A stretch of DNA of 64,000 bases. Origin: Pseudoduganella ginsengisoli (GTDB lineage Bacteria > Pseudomonadota > Gammaproteobacteria > Burkholderiales > Burkholderiaceae_D). This document shows, piece after piece, positions 29,201 to 38,391 of the stretch; position 1 is the first letter of the stretch; each line of letters begins with the position of its first letter. The notes below the pieces were generated by a model. It saw only the letters and a list, made by a program, of their open reading frames with translations. It was not told the origin of the DNA and ran no database searches. The stretch is from positions 186,001 through 250,000 of the forward strand of contig NZ_WNLA01000002.1 in the NCBI RefSeq assembly GCF_009720865.1, written 5' to 3'. Both the position numbers and the translations under genes were made by a program.

Positions 29201-30234
29201 TGCCAGTGCGCCGCGTTCTCCCAGTCGGGCCGGTCGATGGCTGGGTACAGGCAAATGCCGTGGAAATCCACGCCACGCTCGATCGCCATTGCAGCCTGTT
29301 CCGCTGTCTCGCGGATCCAGTCGCCGCGGCCGCTGCCGACATGGCTGGTTTCAGCCAGCATCAGCGGCCGCCCATACCGCTGCTGCAATTCGTGCAAAAT
29401 TTCATGGAGAGGTTCGCGGCGCGGGTGATCCAGGTGCCACCACAGGCGTTCGTTGGTGCCGCTTTCCCACTGGTTGCTGTGGTAATAGTTACAGCCGATG
29501 ATGTCGAGGTAGCGGTCCGCGCCGCCCAGTTCCGGATCGCGCCGTCCGCACAGCATGTCCCACGCTTCGAATTGCGATGCGCGCCAGTTGCGCGCCTGTT
29601 CGGCCCATTCCGGGTGGCCTTCCGGCGCCACCACGTGGATGATGGGATCGCACTGCAGGAAGCGCGCGCCGGGCGCCACTGCGCGGATGGCGTCGCAGCC
29701 GGCAATGGCGGCCCGCACCAGCTGGCGCTTGCCTTCGCCGCCCGCATCCGGGTGGTGCATGTTCTTGTGCCGGAACATATGCACGGACAAGCCCCAGCAC
29801 ATGAAGGAAATTTCATTGATGGGGGAATACACGGGCGCCTCGCCCACGTACGGCGCGAGGAATTCCGCCGCGGCCTTGCAATAGCGGGCAAAGCGTTCAA
29901 TGAATTCCGGCGCGTACAAGTCGATATCGGCGGGCATGCCGTAATGGAAAAAAGTCCAGCATGACTGCAAGCCCAGTTCCTGCGCGGCTTTGGCCCGGCC
30001 TTCAATGATGGAAAAGTCGAACACGCCGTCTTTTTCCACCAGCCGCCAGCCGATCGATTCCCGCACGGTGCGGATGCCGAATTCGGCCAGCTTTTCGTAA
30101 TCTTCACGGGCCCGGTCCAGGTGGCCCGTGACAGCGTTCATGTCTTGCGCGTGCCCCGCGTGGTTGATATGGTCGGCCCCTTCATATCCGGCCTGCCAAA
30201 AGCTGGCGAATGGCGATGGTGATGGCGATTGCAT
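26293..30234 (-). CDS. Three-domain fusion: clan-A glycoside hydrolase + glycosyltransferase + UDP-galactopyranose-mutase-like flavoprotein
   Basis: One uninterrupted frame of 1313 residues; AAGGGGAGCCAG precedes ATG at 30234. Residues 1-400 resemble GH1-like (BglB-type) hydrolases, with acid/base E141 in SPINEIS and nucleophile E295 in MLAETSHVG. Residues about 404-770 are a GT4-like glycosyltransferase (FSHLRWDFVWQRPQHLL, ISPTKVLEYMAARLPIVST). A 50-residue Ala/Gln linker follows. From about 820 an FAD-binding domain (CVIAGAGPTGLSAAYHLG) resembles UDP-galactopyranose mutases and related amine-oxidase-like proteins (WTVPLSEMETSWLGGRVPL). An internal ATG at 29034 has its own GGGAGAG site, so a 913-residue GT-flavoprotein could also be made. 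Function is unknown; the domains suggest building or remodelling a galactose-containing glycan. It lies between a GH2 gene and dgoD. Confidence 0.85.
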   Translation of the reverse strand: MQSPSPSPFASFWQAGYEGADHINHAGHAQDMNAVTGHLDRAREDYEKLAEFGIRTVRESIGWRLVEKDGVFDFSIIEGRAKAAQELGLQSCWTFFHYGMPADIDLYAPEFIERFARYCKAAAEFLAPYVGEAPVYSPINEISFMCWGLSVHMFRHKNMHHPDAGGEGKRQLVRAAIAGCDAIRAVAPGARFLQCDPIIHVVAPEGHPEWAEQARNWRASQFEAWDMLCGRRDPELGGADRYLDIIGCNYYHSNQWESGTNERLWWHLDHPRREPLHEILHELQQRYGRPLMLAETSHVGSGRGDWIRETAEQAAMAIERGVDFHGICLYPAIDRPDWENAAHWHRSGLWDVECGIQGPPSTSLDRVLVAPYATALKQAQRLTSALCEYHAPSGLQRERAMQTMIVFSHLRWDFVWQRPQHLLSHLAKYYRILFVEEPVHEDGPPELKTRQPAPNITVCQPHTPLHVTGFHDDQIPLLLPMMDDLAPDGEEVIAWFYTPMALPLLQPLRAGLVVYDCMDELSAFRNPPKQLLQRETALLNIADIVFTGGPSLYEAKRQRHTNVHCFPSSVDAVHFEQALDRSNGHPLHEHIGRPRLGYYGVIDERLDADLLAALADAHSDWEIVMVGPVVKIDPASLPQRRNIHYLGQQSYKALPQFLAGWDVCLMPFALNEATRFISPTKVLEYMAARLPIVSTAIRDVEQPYGDIVAIGHTHEEFVAHCEAALAQSPEQTQAMAARMQEIVARTSWDATAEHMHQLIDTTPPGRRATLPGAMPQESGPAAEQGAHAALDAARTGQARAQQASTHQASINPLPVQAATQRFGCVIAGAGPTGLSAAYHLGPDTVLLERNSTVGGWCRSVQDQGFTFDHAGHIMFSNDPYVLKLYDVLLGDNQHWQMREAWVYSKQVFTRYPFQGALYGLPPDVIRECIMGAIDARYGKAEQAPPPGKDCALPGIEDCCADGTDIPAAKAANEDGAPRNFEEFIYKVWGAGIGKHFAIPYNRKLWTVPLSEMETSWLGGRVPLPDLGEIIDGALQPVPKPMGPNARFGYPKRGGFQALMNGFLPHLKGQLELNADIAQVLPDEHVVALTDGRRYQYDQLISTMPLPELVRLIGAQAPAHVQEAAHGLKHVSIRCVNIGIGREHVTDKHWIYYPEDSIFHRIFVQGNASPECNAPGGFGITCEISYSPWKPLPLTGEALIQRCIDDCIKVGMMQPDDKVITANEVDMPYAYVVYDHARARNVETVRTWLAQHDIILAGRYSEWEYYNSDHAFLAGRKAAERVLEKQAQSRPRSGRDAAAGAASAAGVRAPRAEP

Positions 30235-30244
30235 CTGGCTCCCC

Positions 30245-32008
<1,764 letters not shown>

Positions 32009-32153
32009 TACTCGCTTTCGTAAAAGGCTGCTGTGGCGGCACATCGTAGTCCCGTTCGTACGGCAAGGACGGCACGATACGTATCGGCAAGCAGCGGGAA
32101 GTTCGCCGCATGGTATGGATTGCGCTGCAGGGTGCGGTGGCAGCGCCCGCGCA

Positions 32154-32324
32154 TCAGCCGCGCCGGTGCACCGCCAGCGCCCCGGCGGCCAATCCCTGCG
32201 CGAAGGCTGCGTACGCAGCGGCCAGCGCCAGCAGCGACGCGGCGCTGGCCGCCGGACCGCTGACCAGGGCATTGCGCCACAGATGGGCTGGCGCGGCGGG
32301 TAATGTCTGCGTGGTAATGTTCAT
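32154..32324 (-). CDS. Small hydrophobic protein, 56 residues
   Basis: A short ORF with an excellent ribosome site (GGAGG, 8 nt before ATG at 32324). It encodes MNITTQTLPAAPAHLWRNAL followed by an Ala/Leu/Ser-rich membrane segment and a short HRRG tail. The LWRNALVSGPAAS start recalls small inner-membrane proteins of beta- and gammaproteobacteria that are usually longer, so this copy may be shortened. It could be the first gene of the GH2-fusion-dgo transcript (145 bp before GH2) and is divergent from the epimerase gene. Function is unknown. Confidence 0.5.
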   Translation of the reverse strand: MNITTQTLPAAPAHLWRNALVSGPAASAASLLALAAAYAAFAQGLAAGALAVHRRG

Positions 32325-32379
32325 GCTGTTTTCCTCCGTATGGCTACAATCGCGTAAATAGCTGGCTCAGGGAGAATCC

Positions 32380-33692
32380 ATGCGCGATCTGCATGTTCTG
32401 GTCACGGGCGTGACCGGCTTTATCGGCAGCAGGCTGGCGGGCGCCCTGCTGGCGCAAGGCTGCCGGGTGTGTCGCGCCGGGCGCCGCGCGATGCGCGCAT
32501 CCACCACATTGCCGCCGATTTTGCGCACGATACCGAAGCCGGGACATGGATGGCGCGCCTGACCGATGTGGATGTGGTGGTCAATACCGTCGGCATCATC
32601 CGTGAAACGGGACAACAGCGGTTTGCCGCGCTGCATGTGGCGGCGCCGCGCGCACTGTTCGACGCGTGCGCCGCCAGCGGCGTCAAACGGGTCGTGCAAT
32701 TGTCTGCGCTGGGCGCCGATGATGGTGCGCAGACGGCCTATCACGTCAGCAAGCGCACGGCGGATGAGCTGCTGGCGGCCCAGCCGCTGCGCGCCTACAT
32801 CGTGCAGCCGTCGCTGGTATTTGGCGCGGGCGGCGGCAGCGCGGAACTGTTCAAGGTGCTGGCCGCGCTGCCGGTAGGCGTGCAACTGGGACCGTCGGCG
32901 ATGCTGGTGCAGCCGGTGCATGTCGACGACGTGGTGGACGCGCTGGTGAAACTGGTGCGCAGCGCGCCGCTGGCCGGCGAGCCGTATCCGCTGTCCGCCT
33001 GGGCGCGGCGGGTGCCGCTGGTGGGCGCGGAAGCGCTGCCGCTGGCGGCCTATATGGCCCAGTTGCGCCATGCGCTCGGGCTGGGCCGGCAATGGCGTGT
33101 GGCGCTGCCGCGGCCACTGGTGGTCTTGCTGGCCTGGGCCGGTTCCGTGTTGCCAGGCGTTCCGTTCGACCGCGCCGCACTGGCCATGCTGGAAAGGGGC
33201 AACACGGATGATCCGGCCGCAACGCGCGCCTTGCTGGGACGTTCGCCCCGTCCTGTCGGGCGCTTTATTCCTGCGGGCAGCGCACGGATGGAAAGGATGC
33301 AGGCGTTGCTGGCGTGGCTGCTGCCGGTGCTGCGCTTCAGCATTGCCTTGGTGTGGCTGTTTACTGCGTATGTCTCGGCGTTTGCATGGCCTGTGGCGGA
33401 CAGCCTGGCATTGCTGGCCCGCAGCGGCGTGCCGGCGCAACTGGGCCCGTTCATGCTGTACAGCGCCAGCGCCATGGATGCACTGTTCGGCCTGGCCACA
33501 TTGGCGCTGCCCTGCCGGTGGCGCAGCAAGCTATGGCTGGCGCAGATGGCGCTGATCATGCTGTACTCGCTCATCATTGCGTGGCGCCTGCCGGAATTTG
33601 TCTGGCATCCATACGGGCCGTTGACGAAGAACTTGCCGATGCTGGCGGCGCTGTGGCTGCTGTACGAACTGGAAAAGCCATGGACTACGTGA
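32380..33692 (+). pseudogene. NAD(P)-binding epimerase + DoxX-like membrane protein, broken by a one-base frameshift
   Basis: The gene starts at 32380 (GGGAGAATCC before ATG) with a Rossmann motif, VLVTGVTGFIGSRLAGALL. The frame is then lost near 32467-32472, where GTGTGTCGC reads as if one base is missing. A second frame continues without a break to 33692 with VSRRAPRDARIHHIA, VVNTVGIIRETG and the YHVSKRTADE active-site segment. A C-terminal four-helix DoxX-like domain follows (LLPVLRFSIALVWLFTAYVS). Restoring one base would give about 437 residues. This may be a true inactivating mutation or a sequencing error. A GTG at 32469 could still start a version lacking the glycine-rich loop. It overlaps the DUF2269 gene by 13 bp. 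Confidence 0.8.
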
Positions 33693-34144
33693 CCGTCAAA
33701 TGGCTGCACATCGTGTCGTCGGCCTTGTTGTTCGGCACCGGCATTGGTTCCGCGTGGTATTTGCTGTTTGCCACGCTGTCGCGCGACGTGCGCGCCATTG
33801 CCGTCGTAGCGCGCAACGTGGTGCGGGCGGACTGGCTGTTCTCGGCCACCACCATGGTGCTGCAGCCGTTGACGGGCTGGTGGATGGCACACCTGGCAGG
33901 CTTTCCGCTGCACAGCAAGTGGCTGACGTGGTCGATCGGGCTGTATGGGGTGGCGGGGCTGTGCTGGCTGCCGGTCGTGTGGCTGCAAATGAAACTGCGC
34001 GACGCCGCTGCGTTGGCGGCGCAGCGCGGCACGGATTTGCCGCCGGAATATTGGCGCTGGTTCCGCTGGTGGGTGGTGCTGGGCATCCCGGCATGCTTTG
34101 CCTTCGTCGCCGTGTTTTACCTGATGGTGGCCAAGCCCATGTGA
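33680..34144 (+). CDS. DUF2269 family integral membrane protein
   Basis: A 154-residue protein with four transmembrane segments, starting MDYVTVKWLHIVSSALLFGT. Typical family features are RADWLFSATTMVLQPLTGWW and YWRWFRWWVVLGIPACFAF. Conserved His and Trp residues in the helices are seen in DUF2269 (COG5528), whose function is unknown. It begins inside the end of the epimerase/DoxX-like gene, so the two are translationally coupled and form a common functional pair. It remains intact although its partner is frameshifted. Confidence 0.85.
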   Translation: MDYVTVKWLHIVSSALLFGTGIGSAWYLLFATLSRDVRAIAVVARNVVRADWLFSATTMVLQPLTGWWMAHLAGFPLHSKWLTWSIGLYGVAGLCWLPVVWLQMKLRDAAALAAQRGTDLPPEYWRWFRWWVVLGIPACFAFVAVFYLMVAKPM

Positions 34145-34213
34145 ATGTGCGCAAACGTACGGTACGGGAACGGTGCGCGCGGCAACATAAGGGCTTTCCA
34201 CAAGGAGGCCATC

Positions 34214-34384
34214 ATGACCAAGCGTATCGGCAACAAAGACATCGCGCAGCACCGCAGCAAGGAAGAAAAGAAACGCATCCATGCGTCGAACGTGGCAATG
34301 GAAGCGCAAAAGCAGGCGGCTGCGCGCGAAAAATACCGCAACATGCAAAAGGGACAGCCTTTCAACGTGATGAAAGAAGTTTGA
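34214..34384 (+). CDS. Small conserved-type hypothetical protein, 56 residues, highly charged
   Basis: AAGGAGGCCATC precedes ATG at 34214. The protein (MTKRIGNKDIAQHRSKEEKK...) is almost entirely helical and charged, with many Lys, Arg, Gln and Glu and no hydrophobic segment. The strong ribosome site and helical periodicity support a real gene. No function is known to me; it could bind nucleic acid or a protein partner. The upstream in-frame start at 34145 has no ribosome site. Confidence 0.65.
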   Translation: MTKRIGNKDIAQHRSKEEKKRIHASNVAMEAQKQAAAREKYRNMQKGQPFNVMKEV

Positions 34385-34394
34385 TGGGTGGCGC

Positions 34395-34457
34395 CCTTCG
34401 TTCATAATGTGCAGATTGTTTAAAAAATCCGCACATTTTGTGCACACTGAACGAAGG
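34395..34457 (+). promoter_or_regulatory. Nested inverted repeats over the Lrp/AsnC-type gene leader
   Basis: The outer arms CCTTCGTTCA (34395-34404) and TGAACGAAGG (34448-34457) are perfectly complementary. Inside them TGTGCAGATT (34408-34417) and AATCCGCACA (34426-34435) pair with one mismatch around an 8-nt AT spacer. The outer right arm contains most of the AAGGAG ribosome site (34454-34459) of the regulator gene. CATAAT (34403-34408) could be a -10 box. This could be an autoregulatory operator or, if transcribed, an RNA hairpin that hides the ribosome site. Confidence 0.65.
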
Positions 34458-34465
34458 AGTCTTTC

Positions 34466-34984
34466 ATGTCCACCATCAGCGTCGACCGTCACGACCTGGC
34501 TTTGCTGGCTGAACTGCAGCGCGACGGGCGCGCCACCAACAGTTCGCTGGGCGAGCGCATCCACTTGTCCACGTCGCAGGTGAGCCGCCGCATCCAGCGG
34601 CTGGAAGAAGCGCACGTGATCGACCATTATGCGGCCATGCTGGATCCGGCCGTGGTGGGGCTCGGTGTGCTGGCGTTTATCCATGTGACCTTGGACCGGC
34701 ATGGGACGTCGTCGGGGGCGAGTTTCGAGCAGGCGGTCAGTGATTTGCCGGAAGTGCTGGAATGCTTTTCCGTGACGGGGGAAGCGGATTATGTGCTGCG
34801 GGCCGTGTCGCACGACCTCGCATCGTTTTCAGAATTCATGATGCACAGCTTGCTGCGCATACCGGGCGTGACGAATGTGAAGACGAATATATCGCTGAAA
34901 AAGGTCAAGCAAGTGACGGAACTGCCGCTGGACCACATTGCCCAGCCCAAGCAGCCGAAGATGCGCGTGCACTTCGCGCAGTAA
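34466..34984 (+). CDS. Lrp/AsnC family transcriptional regulator
   Basis: A 172-residue protein. The N-terminal winged helix-turn-helix is typical: DLALLAELQRDGRATNSSLGERIHLSTSQVSRRIQRLEEAHVI, read across residues about 9-52. The C-terminal RAM ligand-binding domain includes VLECFSVTGEADYVLRAVS and PGVTNVKTNISLKKVK. It ends with a polar extension of about 20 residues beyond the usual 150. Such proteins sense amino acids and usually autoregulate. The ribosome site GAAGGAG lies inside an inverted repeat, suggesting autogenous control. Targets are unknown. Confidence 0.92.
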   Translation: MSTISVDRHDLALLAELQRDGRATNSSLGERIHLSTSQVSRRIQRLEEAHVIDHYAAMLDPAVVGLGVLAFIHVTLDRHGTSSGASFEQAVSDLPEVLECFSVTGEADYVLRAVSHDLASFSEFMMHSLLRIPGVTNVKTNISLKKVKQVTELPLDHIAQPKQPKMRVHFAQ

Positions 34985-35049
34985 ACGGTGCCTGGCACCA
35001 GGCGTTTTTGAAACTTAAGATGCCTCCGGTCAATACCGGCCCAAATATA

Positions 35050-35078
35050 AACAGCCCGCACTTGGCGGGCTGTTTTGC
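35050..35078. terminator. Bidirectional intrinsic terminator between the Lrp-type and chemoreceptor genes
   Basis: AACAGCCCGC (35050-35059) pairs with GCGGGCTGTT (35065-35074) around a 5-nt loop and is followed by TTTT on the + strand. On the - strand it is followed by TTTATATTT. It can serve both convergent transcripts. Confidence 0.88.
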
Positions 35079-35096
35079 GTTAGGCATTGAGCAGGG

Positions 35097-36803
35097 TCAG
35101 AACTCTTCCCACTCGCCGTCCGGCGAATTCACAGCTTTTTTCGACGCCTTGGAAGCTGCCGCTGCAGATTTCTGCTTGGCTGCCGGACGGGCCACTGCCA
35201 GCGCCGTCACCGGGGCCCTGGCTGCCGGGCGGGCCGCGGCCGGCTTGGCAGCATAGTGTGCATTGTCAATGCGGAACGCGCTCACCACGCCCGCCAAGCT
35301 GGCCGCCTGGTCTTGCATGGCTTGCGACGCCGCCGCCGTCTCTTCCACCAGCGTGGCATTTTGCTGCGTGGTCTGGTCCATTTGCGCAATCGCCTGGTGC
35401 ACTTGCGCGATGCCCGCATTCTGCTCTTCCGTCGCGGAACTGATTTCGCCCACGATGTCCGTCACCTGGCGGATGCTGTTCACCACCTGTTCCATGGTCA
35501 TGCCAGCCTGCTCCACCAGCTTCGTGCCCGAGCCGACTTTTTCCACGGAATCGTTAATCAATACCTTGATTTCCTTGGCCGCCGCTGCCGAACGCTGCGC
35601 CAGGTTACGCACTTCCGTCGCCACCACGGCAAAGCCACGGCCCTGTTCACCGGCGCGGGCAGCTTCCACCGCCGCGTTCAGCGCCAGGATGTTGGTCTGG
35701 AACGCGATACCGTCAATCACGGAAATGATGTCGACAATCTTGCGCGATGAATCGTTGATCGAGCCCATCGTGAAGATCACTTGCTCCACCACGCTGCCGC
35801 CCTGCACTGCCACTTCCGATGCGGAACGGGCCAGCTGGTTGGCCTGGCGGGCATTGTCCGAATTCTGGCTGACGGTCGACGTCAACTCTTCCATCGACGA
35901 AGCCGTCTGTTCCAGCGCCGCCGCCTGCGCGGAAGTACGCTGCGACAAATCACCGGTACCCGCAGCGATTTGCTGCGACGCCGAGCTGACGGCATCGGCC
36001 GACGCACGGGCCGCGCCGATCGCGCCGCCGATATCCGTCAACAGCTTGTTGAACGCCACCGCCGTGTGGCCGATTTCATCCATGCGTTCCACTTGCACCT
36101 GGCGCGTCAAGTCCAGCGACTGGCTGACTTCTTCAATCGTGCCTTTGATGGCAGCCAGGCTGTTGCGGATGATGTTGAACAGATGGAAGCCCAATACAGC
36201 CGTCACGATCAGCGCCACAACGATCACACCCACCAGCAAGCTCAGCGCACTGTTGTAAGCGGCATCCGCTTCTTCCCGCACCTGGTCAATCAGTTTATTG
36301 TTGTAAGCAATGTGGTCATCCAGCGATTTCTGCAGCGCAGCCGCGCTGACCGCCAGCGGCGTGCCAGGCTGCAGCGTTTCGCGGATGGCGTCCATGTCGC
36401 CCGCATGCGACGCGGCCAGGAACGGAATCAGCGCCTGGCGGTAAGCCGCCATGGTCGACTTGTCCGATTCCACCATCTTGCGGTCGGTGTCGTCATAAAT
36501 ACGCTCTTTTTCATATTCGCCAATCACCGTGTCGAACTTCGCGTGCGCATCGTTATACGCCTTGTCCAGCGCAGTCTTGTCCGGCAGGTTCGAGAACACC
36601 GACAGGCGGTAGCCGGCCAGGCGGCTGGCGGCCAGCGCGTGCTTGGCCGCGTTCAGGCCGGCAATGCTGGGCAACAGGCGCGATTGCACGGTTTCAAAAC
36701 GCTGCTGCGAGCGCTTCAGTTGGATCAGTCCATTGGCGCCGACAAAAATCAGGGCCAATAACGCGACTGACAGGGTCGTAATCAAGCGCTTGGTAATAGT
36801 CAT
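35097..36803 (-). CDS. Methyl-accepting chemotaxis protein
   Basis: A 568-residue transmembrane chemoreceptor starting at 36803. The first helix ([19 protein letters not shown]) is followed by a periplasmic four-helix-bundle ligand domain (residues about 30-190). A second helix ([21 protein letters not shown]), HAMP and methylation helices follow. The signalling hairpin tip is [30 protein letters not shown]. The C-terminus carries an Ala/Lys-rich flexible arm ending in EWEEF, the type of pentapeptide that tethers CheR/CheB. No che genes lie nearby, so it is an orphan receptor. Its leader contains a hairpin at 36836-36872. Confidence 0.95.
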   Translation of the reverse strand: MTITKRLITTLSVALLALIFVGANGLIQLKRSQQRFETVQSRLLPSIAGLNAAKHALAASRLAGYRLSVFSNLPDKTALDKAYNDAHAKFDTVIGEYEKERIYDDTDRKMVESDKSTMAAYRQALIPFLAASHAGDMDAIRETLQPGTPLAVSAAALQKSLDDHIAYNNKLIDQVREEADAAYNSALSLLVGVIVVALIVTAVLGFHLFNIIRNSLAAIKGTIEEVSQSLDLTRQVQVERMDEIGHTAVAFNKLLTDIGGAIGAARASADAVSSASQQIAAGTGDLSQRTSAQAAALEQTASSMEELTSTVSQNSDNARQANQLARSASEVAVQGGSVVEQVIFTMGSINDSSRKIVDIISVIDGIAFQTNILALNAAVEAARAGEQGRGFAVVATEVRNLAQRSAAAAKEIKVLINDSVEKVGSGTKLVEQAGMTMEQVVNSIRQVTDIVGEISSATEEQNAGIAQVHQAIAQMDQTTQQNATLVEETAAASQAMQDQAASLAGVVSAFRIDNAHYAAKPAAARPAARAPVTALAVARPAAKQKSAAAASKASKKAVNSPDGEWEEF

Positions 36804-37070
36804 GGGGTCTTTGATTAGAAATTGATCTATATCAACCGGGATACCGGTTTTGTCCACCGGCAAGTATCCCGGAATGCCCCGCCTGCGGCAAGCATTTACA
36901 GTTACTTTTATATTGAAATTATCAATATGTATGGATCTTTAAGCAAAGTTCCGTGGCGCATCAGCATCATTCACAAAGATCGCTTTATTCAGACAGCGGC
37001 AGGCTTCAGTGGTTCGTACTTTTCGCCAGCGCCGAACACGCGCTGAATACCTTCGGCAGCCGTGCATGCG
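36804..37070. promoter_or_regulatory. Upstream region of the chemoreceptor gene with a leader hairpin
   Basis: 267 bp without a gene. CCGGGATAC (36836-36844) and GTATCCCGG (36864-36872) form a perfect 9-bp inverted repeat, extended by CGG/CCG, 33-69 nt before the start codon. An AT-rich segment at 36895-36945 is the likely promoter area. The end near the exporter gene (36990-37070) keeps a short open frame on the - strand reading FGAGEKYEPLKPAAV. This could be the remnant of a lost C-terminus but is unsupported. Confidence 0.45.
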
Positions 37071-38291
37071 TCACGTTCCCGAACGCTGTGCACGCGATGG
37101 CAGCAGCGCAGCCACGACACCGAGCAACGGCAGAAAGGCAATGCCGCGATACACGGCATCGATCCCGGCACGGTCCGCCAGCAAACCCAATACCGCCGCC
37201 CCCAGCCCGCCCATGCCAAATGCAAAGCCAAAGAACAAGCCGGAAATCGTCCCGATCCGGTGCGGCACCAATTCCTGCGCATACACCAGGATGGCGGAAA
37301 ACGCGGACGACAGCACCAATCCAATGATCACGGCCAGCACCGTGGTCCAGAACAAGCCGGCATGCGGCAAGGCCAGCGCAAACGGCGCGACGCCCAGCAC
37401 GGAAATCCAGATCACAGGCTTGCGCCCGATGCGGTCGCCCACCGGGCCGCCAATGATCGTCCCCACGGCGGATGCGGCCAGGAAGTAAAACAGCTGCATT
37501 TGCGCGTCTTGCACGCCGAGGCCGAACTTGTGCATCAGGTAAAACGTATAAAAGCTGCTGATGCCGGCAATGTAAAAATATTTGGAAAACACCAGGACCA
37601 GCAAGACGGCCAGTGCGCGCTTCACGACGGGACGCGGATACAGCCCGGCAGGCTCCGAAGGATGGCCGGCCTTGCCGCGCACGGCCGGAAGCACGCCGCG
37701 CTGCGCATACCAGTGCCCCACCTGCGTCAGCAACACCATGCCGATCAATGCCGCCAGCGAAAACCACGCCACGCTGCCTTTGCCATACGGGACGATCACG
37801 GCAGCCGCCAGCAGCGGTCCCAGCGCGCTGCCGGCATTGCCGCCCACCTGGAACAGCGATTGCGCCAGCCCATGGCGCCCGCCGGACGCCCGCCGCGCAA
37901 TACGCGACGATTCCGGGTGGAAGATGGCGGAACCCAGCCCGATCAGCGCAGCAGCCGCCAGCACCGCCGCGTACGCGGGCGACCAGGCCAGCAACAGCAG
38001 GCCGCAAAACGTGGCCAGCATGCCGAACGGCAGCGAATAAGGCTGCGGGCGGCGGTCCGTATACACACCGATCAGCGGCTGGAACAGCGACGCCGTCAAC
38101 TGGTACGTCAGCGTGATCATGCCGACCTGGATGAAACTGAGAGCGAATTCGCCCTTGAGCAGCGGATACAGGGCAAGGATCAGCGACTGCATCATGTCGT
38201 TGATGCAGTGCGATGCACTGACGGCGGCGAGGACGCCGTTTGCGGCGCGGGGCGCGGCTGGCGCCGGCGAGGTTTGGGCAGTGGCGGGCAT
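37071..38291 (-). CDS. fsr: MFS exporter, fosmidomycin-resistance (Fsr) family
   Basis: A 406-residue major facilitator protein with 12 predicted helices. The N-terminal SASHCINDMMQSLILALYPLL matches the Fsr signature (SxxHxxxDxxxxxxxxLxP). LGSAIFHPESSRIARRASGGRHGLAQS and GGPVGDRIGRKPVIWISV are also typical. Fsr exports fosmidomycin and possibly other small acids; the natural substrate is unknown. It is divergent from an AraC-type regulator 100 bp away, which probably controls it. Confidence 0.9.
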   Translation of the reverse strand: MPATAQTSPAPAAPRAANGVLAAVSASHCINDMMQSLILALYPLLKGEFALSFIQVGMITLTYQLTASLFQPLIGVYTDRRPQPYSLPFGMLATFCGLLLLAWSPAYAAVLAAAALIGLGSAIFHPESSRIARRASGGRHGLAQSLFQVGGNAGSALGPLLAAAVIVPYGKGSVAWFSLAALIGMVLLTQVGHWYAQRGVLPAVRGKAGHPSEPAGLYPRPVVKRALAVLLVLVFSKYFYIAGISSFYTFYLMHKFGLGVQDAQMQLFYFLAASAVGTIIGGPVGDRIGRKPVIWISVLGVAPFALALPHAGLFWTTVLAVIIGLVLSSAFSAILVYAQELVPHRIGTISGLFFGFAFGMGGLGAAVLGLLADRAGIDAVYRGIAFLPLLGVVAALLPSRAQRSGT

Positions 38292-38391
38292 AAAAATCCT
38301 GACGGTTGACTTGAATCTGCCGCCATCTTAGGCATAATGGACCAGTCTTTCTCGCGCAAAAATGGCGCAATACCTCGCAAAAAGGACATTC
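38292..38391. promoter_or_regulatory. Divergent fsr / araC-type promoter region
   Basis: This 100-bp region holds both promoters. Two related direct repeats, CTCGCGCAAAAATGG (38350-38364) and CTCGCAAAAAGG (38374-38385), lie before the regulator start and could be AraC-type half-sites. The second includes the regulator's ribosome site (AAAGGAC). A TAGGCATAATGG box at 38329-38340 resembles a -10 region. Confidence 0.45.

Noticed and set aside
36989-37070. A short - strand frame ending FGAGEKYEPLKPAAV as the tail of a lost gene
   Set aside because: It resembles a real C-terminus, but there is no start, no family match that I can name, and it overlaps the shadow frame of the exporter gene.
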